Shown one piece after another: positions 50,299-58,602 of a DNA stretch of 64,000 nt. The notes under the pieces are model-generated. The model worked only from the letters and a program-made list of their open reading frames with translations. It had not been told where the DNA came from and ran no database searches. The stretch lies in assembly GCA_964584775.1 (NCBI GenBank), contig CAZPBC010000003.1, positions 1 to 64,000 on the forward strand, written 5' to 3'. The position numbers and the translations under genes are program-made. Source of the stretch: CAZPBC01 sp964584775. GTDB taxonomy: Bacteria; Chlamydiota; Chlamydiia; Chlamydiales; SLFE01. Within the stretch, counting starts at the first letter, position 1; every line of letters starts with the position of its first letter.

Positions 50299-52059
50299 AT
50301 GGAAGCTCCAACACCAACACCTGCATCTGGTTCAGTCACGCCAGTTTCAAAAATTCCTATGACGTCATCAGGACTAACAACACCATATGGCTCTCGACCA
50401 GGAAGTCCAGTTCGCGCAGAAACATTTAACATGCGAGAAATTGCAAAGAAATATGCATCTCCTAAATCGGCCGGAGTTTATGGTTTTCGTGAAGGAGGAG
50501 CAATCCTCGAAAAAACAAGAACGGCGGCTCAAGAAGTGTTTTTGAAGGTCGGTATTCAATGGGAGATTCCTTTTGAGCTGACGGTTCCTGGTTTTTCTAC
50601 TTTTGAACAGTATTATCTTGCTCAAGCAGCGATTTCAGACCGTGCTGCTACACGCATCCTTAGTTCAGGGCAAGGGCATTTTAAAAAATGGGAGGGTCTT
50701 ACACCAGAAACCTTGAGAGAACTACCTTCTTTGTACAAACTCTACAAGCTTATCTTAGATAGTAGAGCAAGGGGCACCTCCCGAGTGAGTACCCAAGAGC
50801 TTTGTCAAATCGGCCTTCCTAATACAGCATTTCTTCTTACACGCGTCAAGCATGGTGATGATTTTCCAAATGAAAAAGCTGCTTTGGTAGGGGCCTTTAC
50901 CCCTAAAAACGAAGAAGACTTTAAAACTGAAGGAGATCTTGATATAGCTCGTGCTTTAGCTTGTCCAAGGATAAGCGGAGAAAGAGGACAAGTGGATCAA
51001 GTGGCTCATTTAGCAAAAGCGTACTTTGAAAAGGGCCTAGTCATCAAGGCAAGAGATTGCATTCTTAGTCAGCCAGAAGATGAGCGTTCAATCACGATTC
51101 AAAGAGTGCTTGAAATAATGCCGGATAAAGGAATTCCTTATGTGTTCTTTGCCATGCATTTACCCCTTCAAGATCGGGGGCCTCATTTAAAACTGTGTGC
51201 TGAAGAAGCGGCTACGGAAGCTGCTAGGAATACGTATAGACTTAAAGACTGTCTTACTCTACTTGGGCATATAGATGATAGAGTGCTGAGGGAGCAAGCT
51301 GAGTTAGAGTGCGTTAACACCTTTAAAACCTCATTAACTAATGTACTCGTTATTGTCGACACATTAAGGAATTTTGAAACGTTTGAAGCTTCTAAGAAAC
51401 TTGTCGAACACCTCGTTACTCTGATGTCTGGTACGGGTCATTCAGCTGCTTTTGATTTATTTGATGAAATACGCGAGAAAGATGGACGTAAAGGAAACGA
51501 AGAAGCGAGGCTCTATGCCTATCAGCACTGGTTCACGGAGAGACATATCTCTACTACTGAAGCCAAAGGTATGATCAGAGAGAGTTCAGACTCAACTCGT
51601 AAGAAGGGGCTGCTTATCGGCTACGCGCATAGTTCTGTAATTAAAGATACAAATAGCGATATCGTCACTAAAGCAGCAGGATTAAGAGAGCCAGACGAGA
51701 TCCGTGTCTTGCAGGAGGTGGTTGAAATCCTCTGTAATAAAGAGCATGACTGGAGTGCAGCCACATTACTTGTCCAATCTAAGCCACATATGTCTCTTTA
51801 TAGGACTCTTGCAGAGCTCTTAATTGGCAATAGTGATCAAAAGGCTACTGTTGCTCTGATGAGATATGCTGTTAAAAATGTTACAAGAGGTGACCGGTTA
51901 GTTCAACAGATGGCTGAGCATGCGAAACATTTGAATAAGCGCGAAATTTCTGATGCGATTAGGAAAGTCATCGGACTTCCAAGTCTCTACAAAGATCAAG
52001 TAGCTCGAGGTTGGTGGTTCGGAAGAATCTTCCATCCTTTGTGGGGTTCGAGCGGCTAA
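50299..52059 (+). CDS. Hypothetical protein with Pro/Ser/Thr-rich N terminus
   Basis: A 586-residue protein of unknown function. Residues 1-40 are rich in Pro, Ser and Thr (PTPTPASGSVTPVSKIP, GSRPGSPVRAE), as are many N-terminal type III secretion signals. The remainder is predicted to be helical, with a TPR/HEAT-like rhythm (for example VAHLAKAYFEKGLVIKARDC near residue 235, and FDLFDEIREKDGR near 390). Residues 100-140 have FEQYYLAQAAISDRAATRI. The C terminus ends in WWFGRIFHPLWGSSG. It lies between murA-epmB and argS. Codon use is AT-richer than in the neighbours. AGAGGTAG precedes the ATG, and a strong terminator follows 25 bp after the stop, so it is its own unit or the end of one. Host-directed secretion is only inference. 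Confidence 0.65.
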   Translation: MEAPTPTPASGSVTPVSKIPMTSSGLTTPYGSRPGSPVRAETFNMREIAKKYASPKSAGVYGFREGGAILEKTRTAAQEVFLKVGIQWEIPFELTVPGFSTFEQYYLAQAAISDRAATRILSSGQGHFKKWEGLTPETLRELPSLYKLYKLILDSRARGTSRVSTQELCQIGLPNTAFLLTRVKHGDDFPNEKAALVGAFTPKNEEDFKTEGDLDIARALACPRISGERGQVDQVAHLAKAYFEKGLVIKARDCILSQPEDERSITIQRVLEIMPDKGIPYVFFAMHLPLQDRGPHLKLCAEEAATEAARNTYRLKDCLTLLGHIDDRVLREQAELECVNTFKTSLTNVLVIVDTLRNFETFEASKKLVEHLVTLMSGTGHSAAFDLFDEIREKDGRKGNEEARLYAYQHWFTERHISTTEAKGMIRESSDSTRKKGLLIGYAHSSVIKDTNSDIVTKAAGLREPDEIRVLQEVVEILCNKEHDWSAATLLVQSKPHMSLYRTLAELLIGNSDQKATVALMRYAVKNVTRGDRLVQQMAEHAKHLNKREISDAIRKVIGLPSLYKDQVARGWWFGRIFHPLWGSSG

Positions 52060-52084
52060 AAAGACCTTTCCTTTTCAGGCTTGA

Positions 52085-52120
52085 AACTCCAGTGAGCATC
52101 GGCTCACTGGAGTTTTTTTT
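52085..52120 (+). terminator. Rho-independent terminator after the 586-residue protein gene
   Basis: AACTCCAGTGAGC pairs perfectly with GCTCACTGGAGTT (13 bp stem, ATCG loop), followed by a run of Ts to 52120. It ends four bases before the argS stop codon on the other strand. Confidence 0.93.
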
Positions 52121-52123
52121 GGC

Positions 52124-53869
52124 TTACATTTTTTCTACGGGGTGGACACCGAGGAGGGTGAGACCTTGCTTCATCGTGCGGGCGGTGAGCTCAGCAAGGA
52201 GGAGGCGGCTTGCCTCTTCGTCGCTGCCGACGACTCGGCAGTCGCGGAAGAACGCGTGGAACTTTTCAGCCAGGTTGTAGAGGTAGTCGGTCATCCGGTT
52301 TGGGGAAAGATCTTTCGTCACACGGGCGACAGCTTCAGAGAAGCGGGTGAGTTGGAGTGCGAGGGCGCGTTCGGTGGGGTGGTTGAGTTGGATATGGGGC
52401 TTTTTAAGGAGGGTGGAGAGATCCAACTCGCTCTTTCTTTTGATGCCGTTGATCCTCACGTAGGAGTACATCAGGTAGGCGGCGGTATTTCCTTCAAAGC
52501 GGAGCATCTTGTCATAGCTAAAGAGGTAGTCGCTCTGGCGGTTGATGGAAAGGTCGGCATACTTGATCGCACCGATTCCTATCGCTTTTCCTATCGTGTC
52601 CAGCTCCTCTTCAGAAAGGGAGGGGTTTTTCTCTTTGAGGATTTCACGTGCACGCTCGATCGCTTTGGTGATGAGTTCCATCAGCTGGATGGTCTCTCCT
52701 GAGCGGGTGCGTAGTTTCTTTCCATCTTCTCCGAGGACGAGACCAAAAGGGACATGGTCGATACGGATTTTCTCAGCGTCGTACCAGCCGATCTTTTTCG
52801 CAGCATCGAAGATCATTTTAAAATGGGTCGCCTGTCCTTGGTCGGTGACGTAAATGAGGTGGGTCGCTTTTTCTTCAGTAAGACGTTGTTGGATGGCAGC
52901 GAGGTCGGTCGTGTCATAGTTGTATCCTCCGTCTGACTTTTGAATCATCAGGGGAAGAGGGTTGCCTTCACGGTTTTGGTAGCCTTCGAGAAAGACGCAC
53001 TTGGCTCCGTCGCTGACGGTCACAAGCCCGCTTTTTTCAAACTCGTCGATGACTGTGGGGAGGGCGGGATTGTAGAAAGACTCTCCACGCTCAACGAGGT
53101 CGACGTCGAGCAGGTCGTAGATCTCTTGGTAGGAGCGGCGAGAGATCTCACAGATGATCTCCCAGGCGTGGATCGAATCGGGATTGCCAGCTTGGAGTTC
53201 GACCACTTCAAGTTGCGACTGTTTTTTGAACTCGGGATCTTCGTCGAACCGTTTTTTGGAGGCCTTGTACCAAGCCATCAGGTGAGAGAGGTCGGTCTCT
53301 TCTTTGCCTTCTAGAACGCCCTTCGCCTCTTGCTTCATGTAGGCAATCAACATTCCAAAAGCCGTTCCCCAGTCGCCGACGTGGTTGAGGCGCAGGACAT
53401 CATAGCCAAGGAACTCGAGATGGCGAGCAAGGGCGTCGCCGATGATGGTTGAACGGAGGTGGCCGACATGCATCTCTTTTGCCGTGTTGGGTGAGGAGAA
53501 GTCGATCACGACACGCTCTCCAGCAGGTGTTTTATGGACGGCAAGATCGGGTTCGGTGAGCATCTTTTGCAAGAAGTTCTCAAGGGCCGCTTGTTTCAGG
53601 GTGATGTTGATGAAGCCGGGACCTGCAATCTCGAGCTTTTCGATCTGCTCAGCGCCTGCTTCCAAGACTTTTTCTTGAATCTGGGCGGCGATTTCGCGGG
53701 GATTCTTCTTGAGAAGCTTTGCGAGGTTCATGCTGGAGTTGTACTGATAGTCTCCAAAGCGCTCTTGAGTGGCCTCGGTGATTTCCGGTGAGGGGAGCTC
53801 TGCATCTGCAAAGGCTTCCGCCGCTGCTTCAGAAAAGAGTTCCTTAAGTTGATAAGAGAGAGTGTCCAT
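52124..53869 (-). CDS. argS: Arginyl-tRNA synthetase
   Basis: A 581-residue class I synthetase. The N-terminal Add-1 domain (residues 1-110) is followed by DFSSPNTAKEMHVGHLRSTI near residue 128, with HVGH as the HIGH box. GLVLGEDGKKLRTRSGETIQL near 373 serves as the KMSKS-equivalent loop, which is KLRTRSG in many ArgRS. The C-terminal anticodon-binding helical domain contains DYLYNLAEKFHAFF and ends in LTLLGVHPVEKM, the usual ArgRS end. It charges tRNA-Arg. It is convergent with the upstream unit and 51 bp downstream of the leucine dehydrogenase gene on the same strand. Confidence 0.97.
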   Translation of the reverse strand: MDTLSYQLKELFSEAAAEAFADAELPSPEITEATQERFGDYQYNSSMNLAKLLKKNPREIAAQIQEKVLEAGAEQIEKLEIAGPGFINITLKQAALENFLQKMLTEPDLAVHKTPAGERVVIDFSSPNTAKEMHVGHLRSTIIGDALARHLEFLGYDVLRLNHVGDWGTAFGMLIAYMKQEAKGVLEGKEETDLSHLMAWYKASKKRFDEDPEFKKQSQLEVVELQAGNPDSIHAWEIICEISRRSYQEIYDLLDVDLVERGESFYNPALPTVIDEFEKSGLVTVSDGAKCVFLEGYQNREGNPLPLMIQKSDGGYNYDTTDLAAIQQRLTEEKATHLIYVTDQGQATHFKMIFDAAKKIGWYDAEKIRIDHVPFGLVLGEDGKKLRTRSGETIQLMELITKAIERAREILKEKNPSLSEEELDTIGKAIGIGAIKYADLSINRQSDYLFSYDKMLRFEGNTAAYLMYSYVRINGIKRKSELDLSTLLKKPHIQLNHPTERALALQLTRFSEAVARVTKDLSPNRMTDYLYNLAEKFHAFFRDCRVVGSDEEASRLLLAELTARTMKQGLTLLGVHPVEKM

Positions 53870-53920
53870 AGGGAGATGATTATAGCAAGATAAGGATAAA
53901 GAAGAAAAGAGAGAGGCTTC

Positions 53921-55003
53921 TTAAGAAAAAAGAATGGGTACTTCGCGTTTGCCAATTTGATTTTTGAGATTGTGCTCAGCAAGCTCGACGGCGATGAAGT
54001 TGGGAGGGATATTCCGTTTCTTCGACTCTAAAAAGATTTTACGGAGTGTTTTGGGAATGCTCCGGACTTTTTGGAGCGCTTTTTGGGGGCTGTAGCCCCC
54101 GGTATCAAATTCGGTGGAGGCGTTGAGGATGCCGCCAGCATTGATGACGAAGTCGGGGGCGAAGAGGATCTTTCTTTCAAAGAGTTGAACGCCTGCTTCG
54201 CTGTCAACGAGCTGGTTATTGGCGCCTCCGGCGATCGCTTGAACGCGTAGGCGGGGGATCGATTTCTCATGAAGGATCCCGCCAAGGGCGCAGGGAGCGA
54301 GGAGATCCGCTTCGACGGTGAGGATTTCAGCGGGGTCGACCAGTTTCGCTCCAAATGATCTGGCCATCTGGCGCGCCAGTTGAGAGTCAAGGTCGGAGAC
54401 AAGGAGGTCGGCTCCGGCCCAGAAGAGGTGGCGGGCGAGTTTGGATCCGACGTTGCCGAGACCCTGGATTGCCACTTTTTTCCCGGTCAGGTCGGGAGTT
54501 CCATAGAGCTCCTCAAGGACGGTTTGGATCCCTATAAAGACGCCGTAGGCTGTGAAACGAGAGGGGTCTCCGCTGGAGGAGGGCAGTGCAGCGACAAAAG
54601 GTGTCTTTTTCTGCAGGATTTTCATGTCCTCTGGGGTGGTGCCCACGTCTTCAGCGGCGATGTATTGCCCTCCGAGAGAGTGGACGACCTCCCCGAAAGC
54701 CTCAAGGAGCTGATCCGTCTTCTCATGTTTCGGATCTGCGAGGATGACCGCCTTCCCGCCTCCGAGCCCATCTTGAGCAATGGCAGATTTGTAAGTCATT
54801 GCTCTAGAAAGTCTTAAAACATCTTCAAGGGCCTCATCAAGGGTCTTGTATGGGTAGATGCGCGTGCCGCCGAGAGCGGGCCCGAGGGTGCTGTTGTGGA
54901 TGGCGATGTAGCAACGGAGGCCAGCTTGACGGTTTTCCGCATAGATGACCTTCTCATACCCCTCTATCACAAGCTCTTCGACAGTGAAACTTTCTTTTTT
55001 CAT
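53921..55003 (-). CDS. Leucine dehydrogenase
   Basis: A 360-residue Glu/Leu/Phe/Val dehydrogenase of the leucine dehydrogenase branch. The substrate region GPALGGTRIYPY is at residues 41-52, and K72 and K84 (GLGGGKAVI) correspond to the substrate-binding and catalytic lysines. ALPSSSGDPSRFTAYGVFIGI is near residue 140, and the NAD loop VAIQGLGNVGSKLARHL near 174. It deaminates leucine, valine and isoleucine to keto acids reversibly with NAD. Chlamydiae encode one such enzyme. With BrnQ and the acyl-CoA operon in the same window it could feed branched-chain catabolism. The ATG is divergent from the DUF2709 gene (95 bp between). Confidence 0.93.
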   Translation of the reverse strand: MKKESFTVEELVIEGYEKVIYAENRQAGLRCYIAIHNSTLGPALGGTRIYPYKTLDEALEDVLRLSRAMTYKSAIAQDGLGGGKAVILADPKHEKTDQLLEAFGEVVHSLGGQYIAAEDVGTTPEDMKILQKKTPFVAALPSSSGDPSRFTAYGVFIGIQTVLEELYGTPDLTGKKVAIQGLGNVGSKLARHLFWAGADLLVSDLDSQLARQMARSFGAKLVDPAEILTVEADLLAPCALGGILHEKSIPRLRVQAIAGGANNQLVDSEAGVQLFERKILFAPDFVINAGGILNASTEFDTGGYSPQKALQKVRSIPKTLRKIFLESKKRNIPPNFIAVELAEHNLKNQIGKREVPILFS

Positions 55004-55098
55004 GGGACCCAGCTTGATAAGAGTTGAATTTAACCCCTTGATAGAGTAGAATCTTTACTTAAATCCTTCCCGATAGTCTTGATCAAAAGAGGTTTATA

Positions 55099-55836
55099 AT
55101 GGCTAAAGCCACAGTGAGTAAAGATCAGCTAACAGCAATCCGAAAGTACCTGGATGAAACGAGCAATCCAGAGCTGATCAACACCTATCTTCGTTTTATC
55201 GAAAAGAAATTTAACCTTCAACCGGTCCTCTTTCCTCGAGATAAGTCCGTCTTTCGGTCGCTTGATGAGCTGATGAAGCACCTAGAAGAACAGGGGAAGC
55301 TCTGGAAAGAGACAGAGATTAAAATTGGTTTTAGCCGTGAAAGCGTCAATGACCAGACAAAGAAAATTTACATCTGCCCCTTTACTGGTAAGGTTTTTGG
55401 GGATAACACCCATCCTAACCCTCTAGATGCGATCTATGACTGGGTCTCTCGCTGTCCTGAAAACACGGAGCGCGTAGGTGGTCTCAAAGTCAAACGGTTC
55501 CATGTCTCTGAAGACCCAGAGGTGATCCAATCGTATGCGGAGAAGACCAAGCCTTCGAAAGAGCCGATTACAAAGATCGTCTATACTTCGGCACTCAATG
55601 GTAAGATCTTCAACTCAAAAGAGTCGGTCGTCGAAGATTTCAAACGCCACTACATCAAGAAGATGTCGTTAATTGAGGTTCAGAACCAGAACCAGTTTGA
55701 AATTGAAGAGGGCTTCCTGGCTTTCCTACAGGAGCAGCTCACAGAAGAGAAGATCGCAGAGTTTGTGGAAACGATTGCAGAGTTTGAAGAGTTTATTCCC
55801 TACATTGAGCGCTGGCTTTCTGAAGAAGAATCCTGA
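55099..55836 (+). CDS. DUF2709 family chlamydial protein
   Basis: A 245-residue soluble protein matching the chlamydia-specific DUF2709 family (the gene next to tsaE in C. trachomatis, by my recollection). Recognisable stretches are AIRKYLDETSNPELINTYL near residue 13, KKIYICPFTGKVFGDNTHPNP near 92, and KIVYTSALNGKIFNSKESV near 160. The paired CPFTGKVFG / SALNGKIFN elements look like an internal repeat, the first with a lone cysteine. Acidic, with a helical C-terminal third. No function is known. AAAAGAGGTTTATA precedes the ATG. tsaE overlaps its 3' end. Confidence 0.82.
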   Translation: MAKATVSKDQLTAIRKYLDETSNPELINTYLRFIEKKFNLQPVLFPRDKSVFRSLDELMKHLEEQGKLWKETEIKIGFSRESVNDQTKKIYICPFTGKVFGDNTHPNPLDAIYDWVSRCPENTERVGGLKVKRFHVSEDPEVIQSYAEKTKPSKEPITKIVYTSALNGKIFNSKESVVEDFKRHYIKKMSLIEVQNQNQFEIEEGFLAFLQEQLTEEKIAEFVETIAEFEEFIPYIERWLSEEES

Positions 55837-56251
55837 TGTTCTGATCAGTGACGAAGAGACGGTTCTCTTCGGGCGCGAACTGGCGAAGCAGCTGCCTTCC
55901 GGACAGATTGTCGCTTTTTCAGGTGACCTCGGCGCTGGAAAAACAACCATGATCAAAGGGATCGTTGCGGAGCTGACAGGCGCCTCTGAAGAGAGTGTGA
56001 TGAGTCCCACCTTTGTTCTCCATTCGGCCTACGGAAACGCCCCTGTTGTTCACCACTTTGATCTCTACCGCCTAGCTGGAGTGGATGAATTTTGTTCGCT
56101 TGGATTTGAAGAGATGGTCTTTTCGGATGGAGTGAGTTGTATTGAGTGGCCTGAGCGTATTGCAGAGATCCTTCCTGAGGAGACCCTTTGGATCCATCTA
56201 TCTCATCACCCGGAAGGGGGGAGAGAAGTGAGAGTAGAAAACCATGTTTGA
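55805..56251 (+). CDS. tsaE: tRNA threonylcarbamoyladenosine biosynthesis ATPase
   Basis: A ~148-residue P-loop ATPase that works with TsaB and TsaD to make t6A37 in ANN-decoding tRNAs. IVAFSGDLGAGKTTMIKGI contains the Walker A; SPTFVLHSAYGNAPVVHHFDLYRL and the ending SCIEWPERIAEILPEE (the conserved EWP) are diagnostic. The start is uncertain, as no ATG is available near the expected position in this frame: the TTG at 55805 lies 32 bp inside the DUF2709 gene and gives a normal length. The engB ATG overlaps the stop by eight bases. Confidence 0.88.
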   Translation: MSAGFLKKNPDVLISDEETVLFGRELAKQLPSGQIVAFSGDLGAGKTTMIKGIVAELTGASEESVMSPTFVLHSAYGNAPVVHHFDLYRLAGVDEFCSLGFEEMVFSDGVSCIEWPERIAEILPEETLWIHLSHHPEGGREVRVENHV

Positions 56252-56846
56252 AGTGAAAAATCCCAAATTTATCAAAACCGTCGTCGACTTCAAGGAAGTG
56301 CCAACACTTTACCGTGAAGATGGCCGCGCGATGCAAGAGGTGGCTTTCGTCGGGCGCTCCAACGCCGGAAAATCGACACTGATCAACTTCCTCTTCCGCC
56401 ATTCAAAAATTGCAAAAACTTCAAAGACGCCTGGAAAAACCCAAGCAATCAACCTTTTCACGCTGAATGACGAGGTCCTTTTTATCGACCTGCCTGGGTA
56501 TGGCTTCGCGAAAGTGCCAAAATCTGTGAAACGTGACTGGGGACCTCTTGTCCAAGGGTATCTTGAAACCAGCCCCCAGCTTCAGGTGATCCTCTTTGCT
56601 TTTGACATTCGCCGCGATCCCAAAGAAGAAGACCTCCAGTTGATGCACTGGATCACAGAGAATGAGAAGAAGGTGATCCTTGTTCTGACAAAAGCTGATA
56701 AATTGAAAAAACGCGAGATCCCTGAGAGAGAAGAGGCGATTGTCTCGGGCTTTCAACCCTTTGAGGTAGAAACGGTGGTCGTTTCTGCAAAAGCGGGGAA
56801 AGGGCGCGACACACTCCTCAAAAAGGTACAGGCGCACTTGACATGA
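56244..56846 (+). CDS. engB: Ribosome biogenesis GTPase EngB (YihA/YsxC)
   Basis: A 200-residue GTPase. G1 is FVGRSNAGKSTLINFLFR near residue 36, G2 is KTPGKTQAINLF (T in the switch), G3 is IDLPGYGFAKV near residue 78, G4 is LTKADK near 149 and the C-terminal VSAKAGKG is G5. It acts in 50S assembly. It overlaps tsaE by eight bases and dnaQ by four, so the four genes from DUF2709 to dnaQ form one coupled operon. Confidence 0.96.
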   Translation: MFEVKNPKFIKTVVDFKEVPTLYREDGRAMQEVAFVGRSNAGKSTLINFLFRHSKIAKTSKTPGKTQAINLFTLNDEVLFIDLPGYGFAKVPKSVKRDWGPLVQGYLETSPQLQVILFAFDIRRDPKEEDLQLMHWITENEKKVILVLTKADKLKKREIPEREEAIVSGFQPFEVETVVVSAKAGKGRDTLLKKVQAHLT

Positions 56847-57610
56847 TGAAACGAAAGCAAAATTCCCTTGATGAGCAAGTCTTTGTCTGTATTGACTGCG
56901 AGTCGACTGGACTCGATCCGGATAAGGACCGCATCATTGAGGTTGCTGCTGCGCGCTTCACGACAAAAGAGGTTCTCGGAGAAGTTGAATGGTTGATCGA
57001 CCCAGGGGTCGAAATTCCTGAAGAGTCGATCAAAATCCACAACATCACCGAAGACATGGTACGAGGTCAACCTCCATTTTCATCGGTTGTGGACGAGCTC
57101 ATCGACTTTATCGGAAACCACATCATTGTCGGTCACGCGGTGAATTTCGATATCCAGTTGATTCAGAAGGAAGCTGAGCGCCTTGGGAAGAGCAAGCCTC
57201 TTGAAGGGAATGGGATCATCGACACGGTCCGCCTAGCTCGACACTATGGCGAGTCTCCCTCAAATAGCCTCGAAAACCTCCGGCAGCACTTCAATATCGA
57301 CGAAATGGGAGCCCACCGGGCAATGAATGACGTCCAGGTCAACATCTCTGTCTTCAGGTACTTAGCGAAGGCGTTCAGGAGCACTAAAGAAATTCAGCAG
57401 CTTTTAAAGAAACCTGTTAAACTAAAGTATATGCCCCTCGGACCACACAAAGGACGCCTGATTAAGGAAGTGCCTTTAGAATTCCTGAAGTGGGGGGCGA
57501 ACAAAAACTTTGATGAAGATCTACTCTTCACGATACGAAGTGAAATCAAACGAAGGGAAAAGGGACAAGACTTCCTACAGTCTTCTAACCCGTTTTTAAG
57601 TTTGGAGTAA
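56843..57610 (+). CDS. dnaQ: DnaQ-like DEDDh exonuclease with C-terminal extension
   Basis: A 255-residue 3'-5' exonuclease of the proofreading epsilon family. Exo I is FVCIDCESTGLDPDKDRII (D and E ligands), Exo II is GNHIIVGHAVNFDIQLI and Exo III is GAHRAMNDVQVN with the catalytic H and D. After the nuclease (about residue 180) follows a compact C-terminal domain, LKYMPLGPHKGRLIKEVPLEFLKWG, which resembles the domain at the end of exonuclease X-type proteins. It may therefore be a repair exonuclease rather than the main replicase subunit. Its first ATG overlaps the engB stop (ATGATGA). Confidence 0.87.
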   Translation: MMKRKQNSLDEQVFVCIDCESTGLDPDKDRIIEVAAARFTTKEVLGEVEWLIDPGVEIPEESIKIHNITEDMVRGQPPFSSVVDELIDFIGNHIIVGHAVNFDIQLIQKEAERLGKSKPLEGNGIIDTVRLARHYGESPSNSLENLRQHFNIDEMGAHRAMNDVQVNISVFRYLAKAFRSTKEIQQLLKKPVKLKYMPLGPHKGRLIKEVPLEFLKWGANKNFDEDLLFTIRSEIKRREKGQDFLQSSNPFLSLE

Positions 57611-57614
57611 GCTG

Positions 57615-58475
57615 ATGCAGAAGAAGCAAAGCGTTTTAGGCTTGAAAGAAGCAAGCGCTGTCAAAGCCGCTCTCGCCGATCTCTTGAGAGGCGGCATTCT
57701 TTTTGAAGTTTGTACAGCCGAAGAAGCGAAAATTGCGGAAGAGGCAGGAGCTCTTGCAGTCGTCACTCGCCCAGAGTGCAATTCAGCTTTCGAACAGATC
57801 GAAAAAATCCAAGAAGCGGTTACCATTCCTGTGATTGCTTACTGTCGCTCTGGCCACAGTGTAGAAGCGGCGATGCTTGAAGCGCTCTTTATTGATTTCA
57901 TTGATGAATCCCTCTTTGCTGATAGTGGACTGACAATTCATAAAACCGATTTTCAAACGCCCTTTATTTCACCGATCACAGACTTGAAGAGTGCCCTCCA
58001 AAAGATTGCAGAAGGAGCGACCATCCTACGGAATGGTGAGGGGTTTGCGACTCTCTCGGAATCGATGAAGATGCTGAATGGTCTCAAAACGGGGTTTGCA
58101 GAACTCTCCCTACTTCTACCGGAAGAGATCGCACACTGGTGTGCAAATGGAGGCCACAGCTATGAAGTGGTGTCGCGTTGCCGCGAGCTCGGTTCTCTCC
58201 CGATTCCTCTCCTCGTGGCTTCAGAAGTGAGAGACCTCTCCGACGTCGCGCTTCTCATGCAAATGGGTGCTGACGGTCTCATTCTACCCAACACGTTTAT
58301 GGAAAAAGAGGATCCGCTTGCCTTTGCCAAAAGCCTCGTCTTTGGCGCGACCCACTACAGCGAGCCCGACCAGCTTCTCAAATACCTCCTCGGTCACGAA
58401 ACCACACCCAAGCATCACCACCACCTCCTCAAAAGAGAGGAGATCGCTGTCCAAGATCTCAATGATCAACTTTAA
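57615..58475 (+). CDS. PdxS-like TIM-barrel protein lacking both catalytic lysines
   Basis: A 286-residue protein alignable over its length with PdxS, the PLP synthase barrel (GGILFEVCTAEEAKIAEEAGALAV; FIDFIDESLF; IHKTDFQTPF; LKSALQKIAEGATILR; ALLMQMGADGLIL). The residues that define the reaction are missing: the Schiff-base lysine of VMAKARIGH is tyrosine (VIAYCRSGH), the second lysine in the RTKGEPGTGN loop is gone (LRNGEGFAT), the MDV aspartate is glutamate (FEV), about 11 residues of the RVPADIRAAGG loop are deleted, and the phosphate-binding AAGG and GSG loops are altered (ASEV, PNT). No pdxT follows. It cannot be a standard PLP synthase. It is four bases downstream of dnaQ, in the same operon. 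Confidence 0.85.
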   Translation: MQKKQSVLGLKEASAVKAALADLLRGGILFEVCTAEEAKIAEEAGALAVVTRPECNSAFEQIEKIQEAVTIPVIAYCRSGHSVEAAMLEALFIDFIDESLFADSGLTIHKTDFQTPFISPITDLKSALQKIAEGATILRNGEGFATLSESMKMLNGLKTGFAELSLLLPEEIAHWCANGGHSYEVVSRCRELGSLPIPLLVASEVRDLSDVALLMQMGADGLILPNTFMEKEDPLAFAKSLVFGATHYSEPDQLLKYLLGHETTPKHHHHLLKREEIAVQDLNDQL

Positions 58476-58556
58476 TCTCGAGTGATTTAACAGGATTTAT
58501 ATACTTGATTTTAAGTAATTTAATTAAATCTCCTCGTTATTCCAGGTATTAATTTA

Positions 58557-58594
58557 GCATGAAAGTCGAGTAAATTTTTGCACGAAAGTCGATT
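58557..58594 (+). repeat. Two 15-bp direct repeats, 23-bp period
   Basis: GCATGAAAGTCGAGT (58557-58571) and GCACGAAAGTCGATT (58580-58594) lie in the 127-bp AT-rich space between the PdxS-like gene and the convergent permease gene. No terminator hairpin was seen here. Significance unknown. Confidence 0.5.
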
Positions 58595-58602
58595 CACTTG
58601 TT

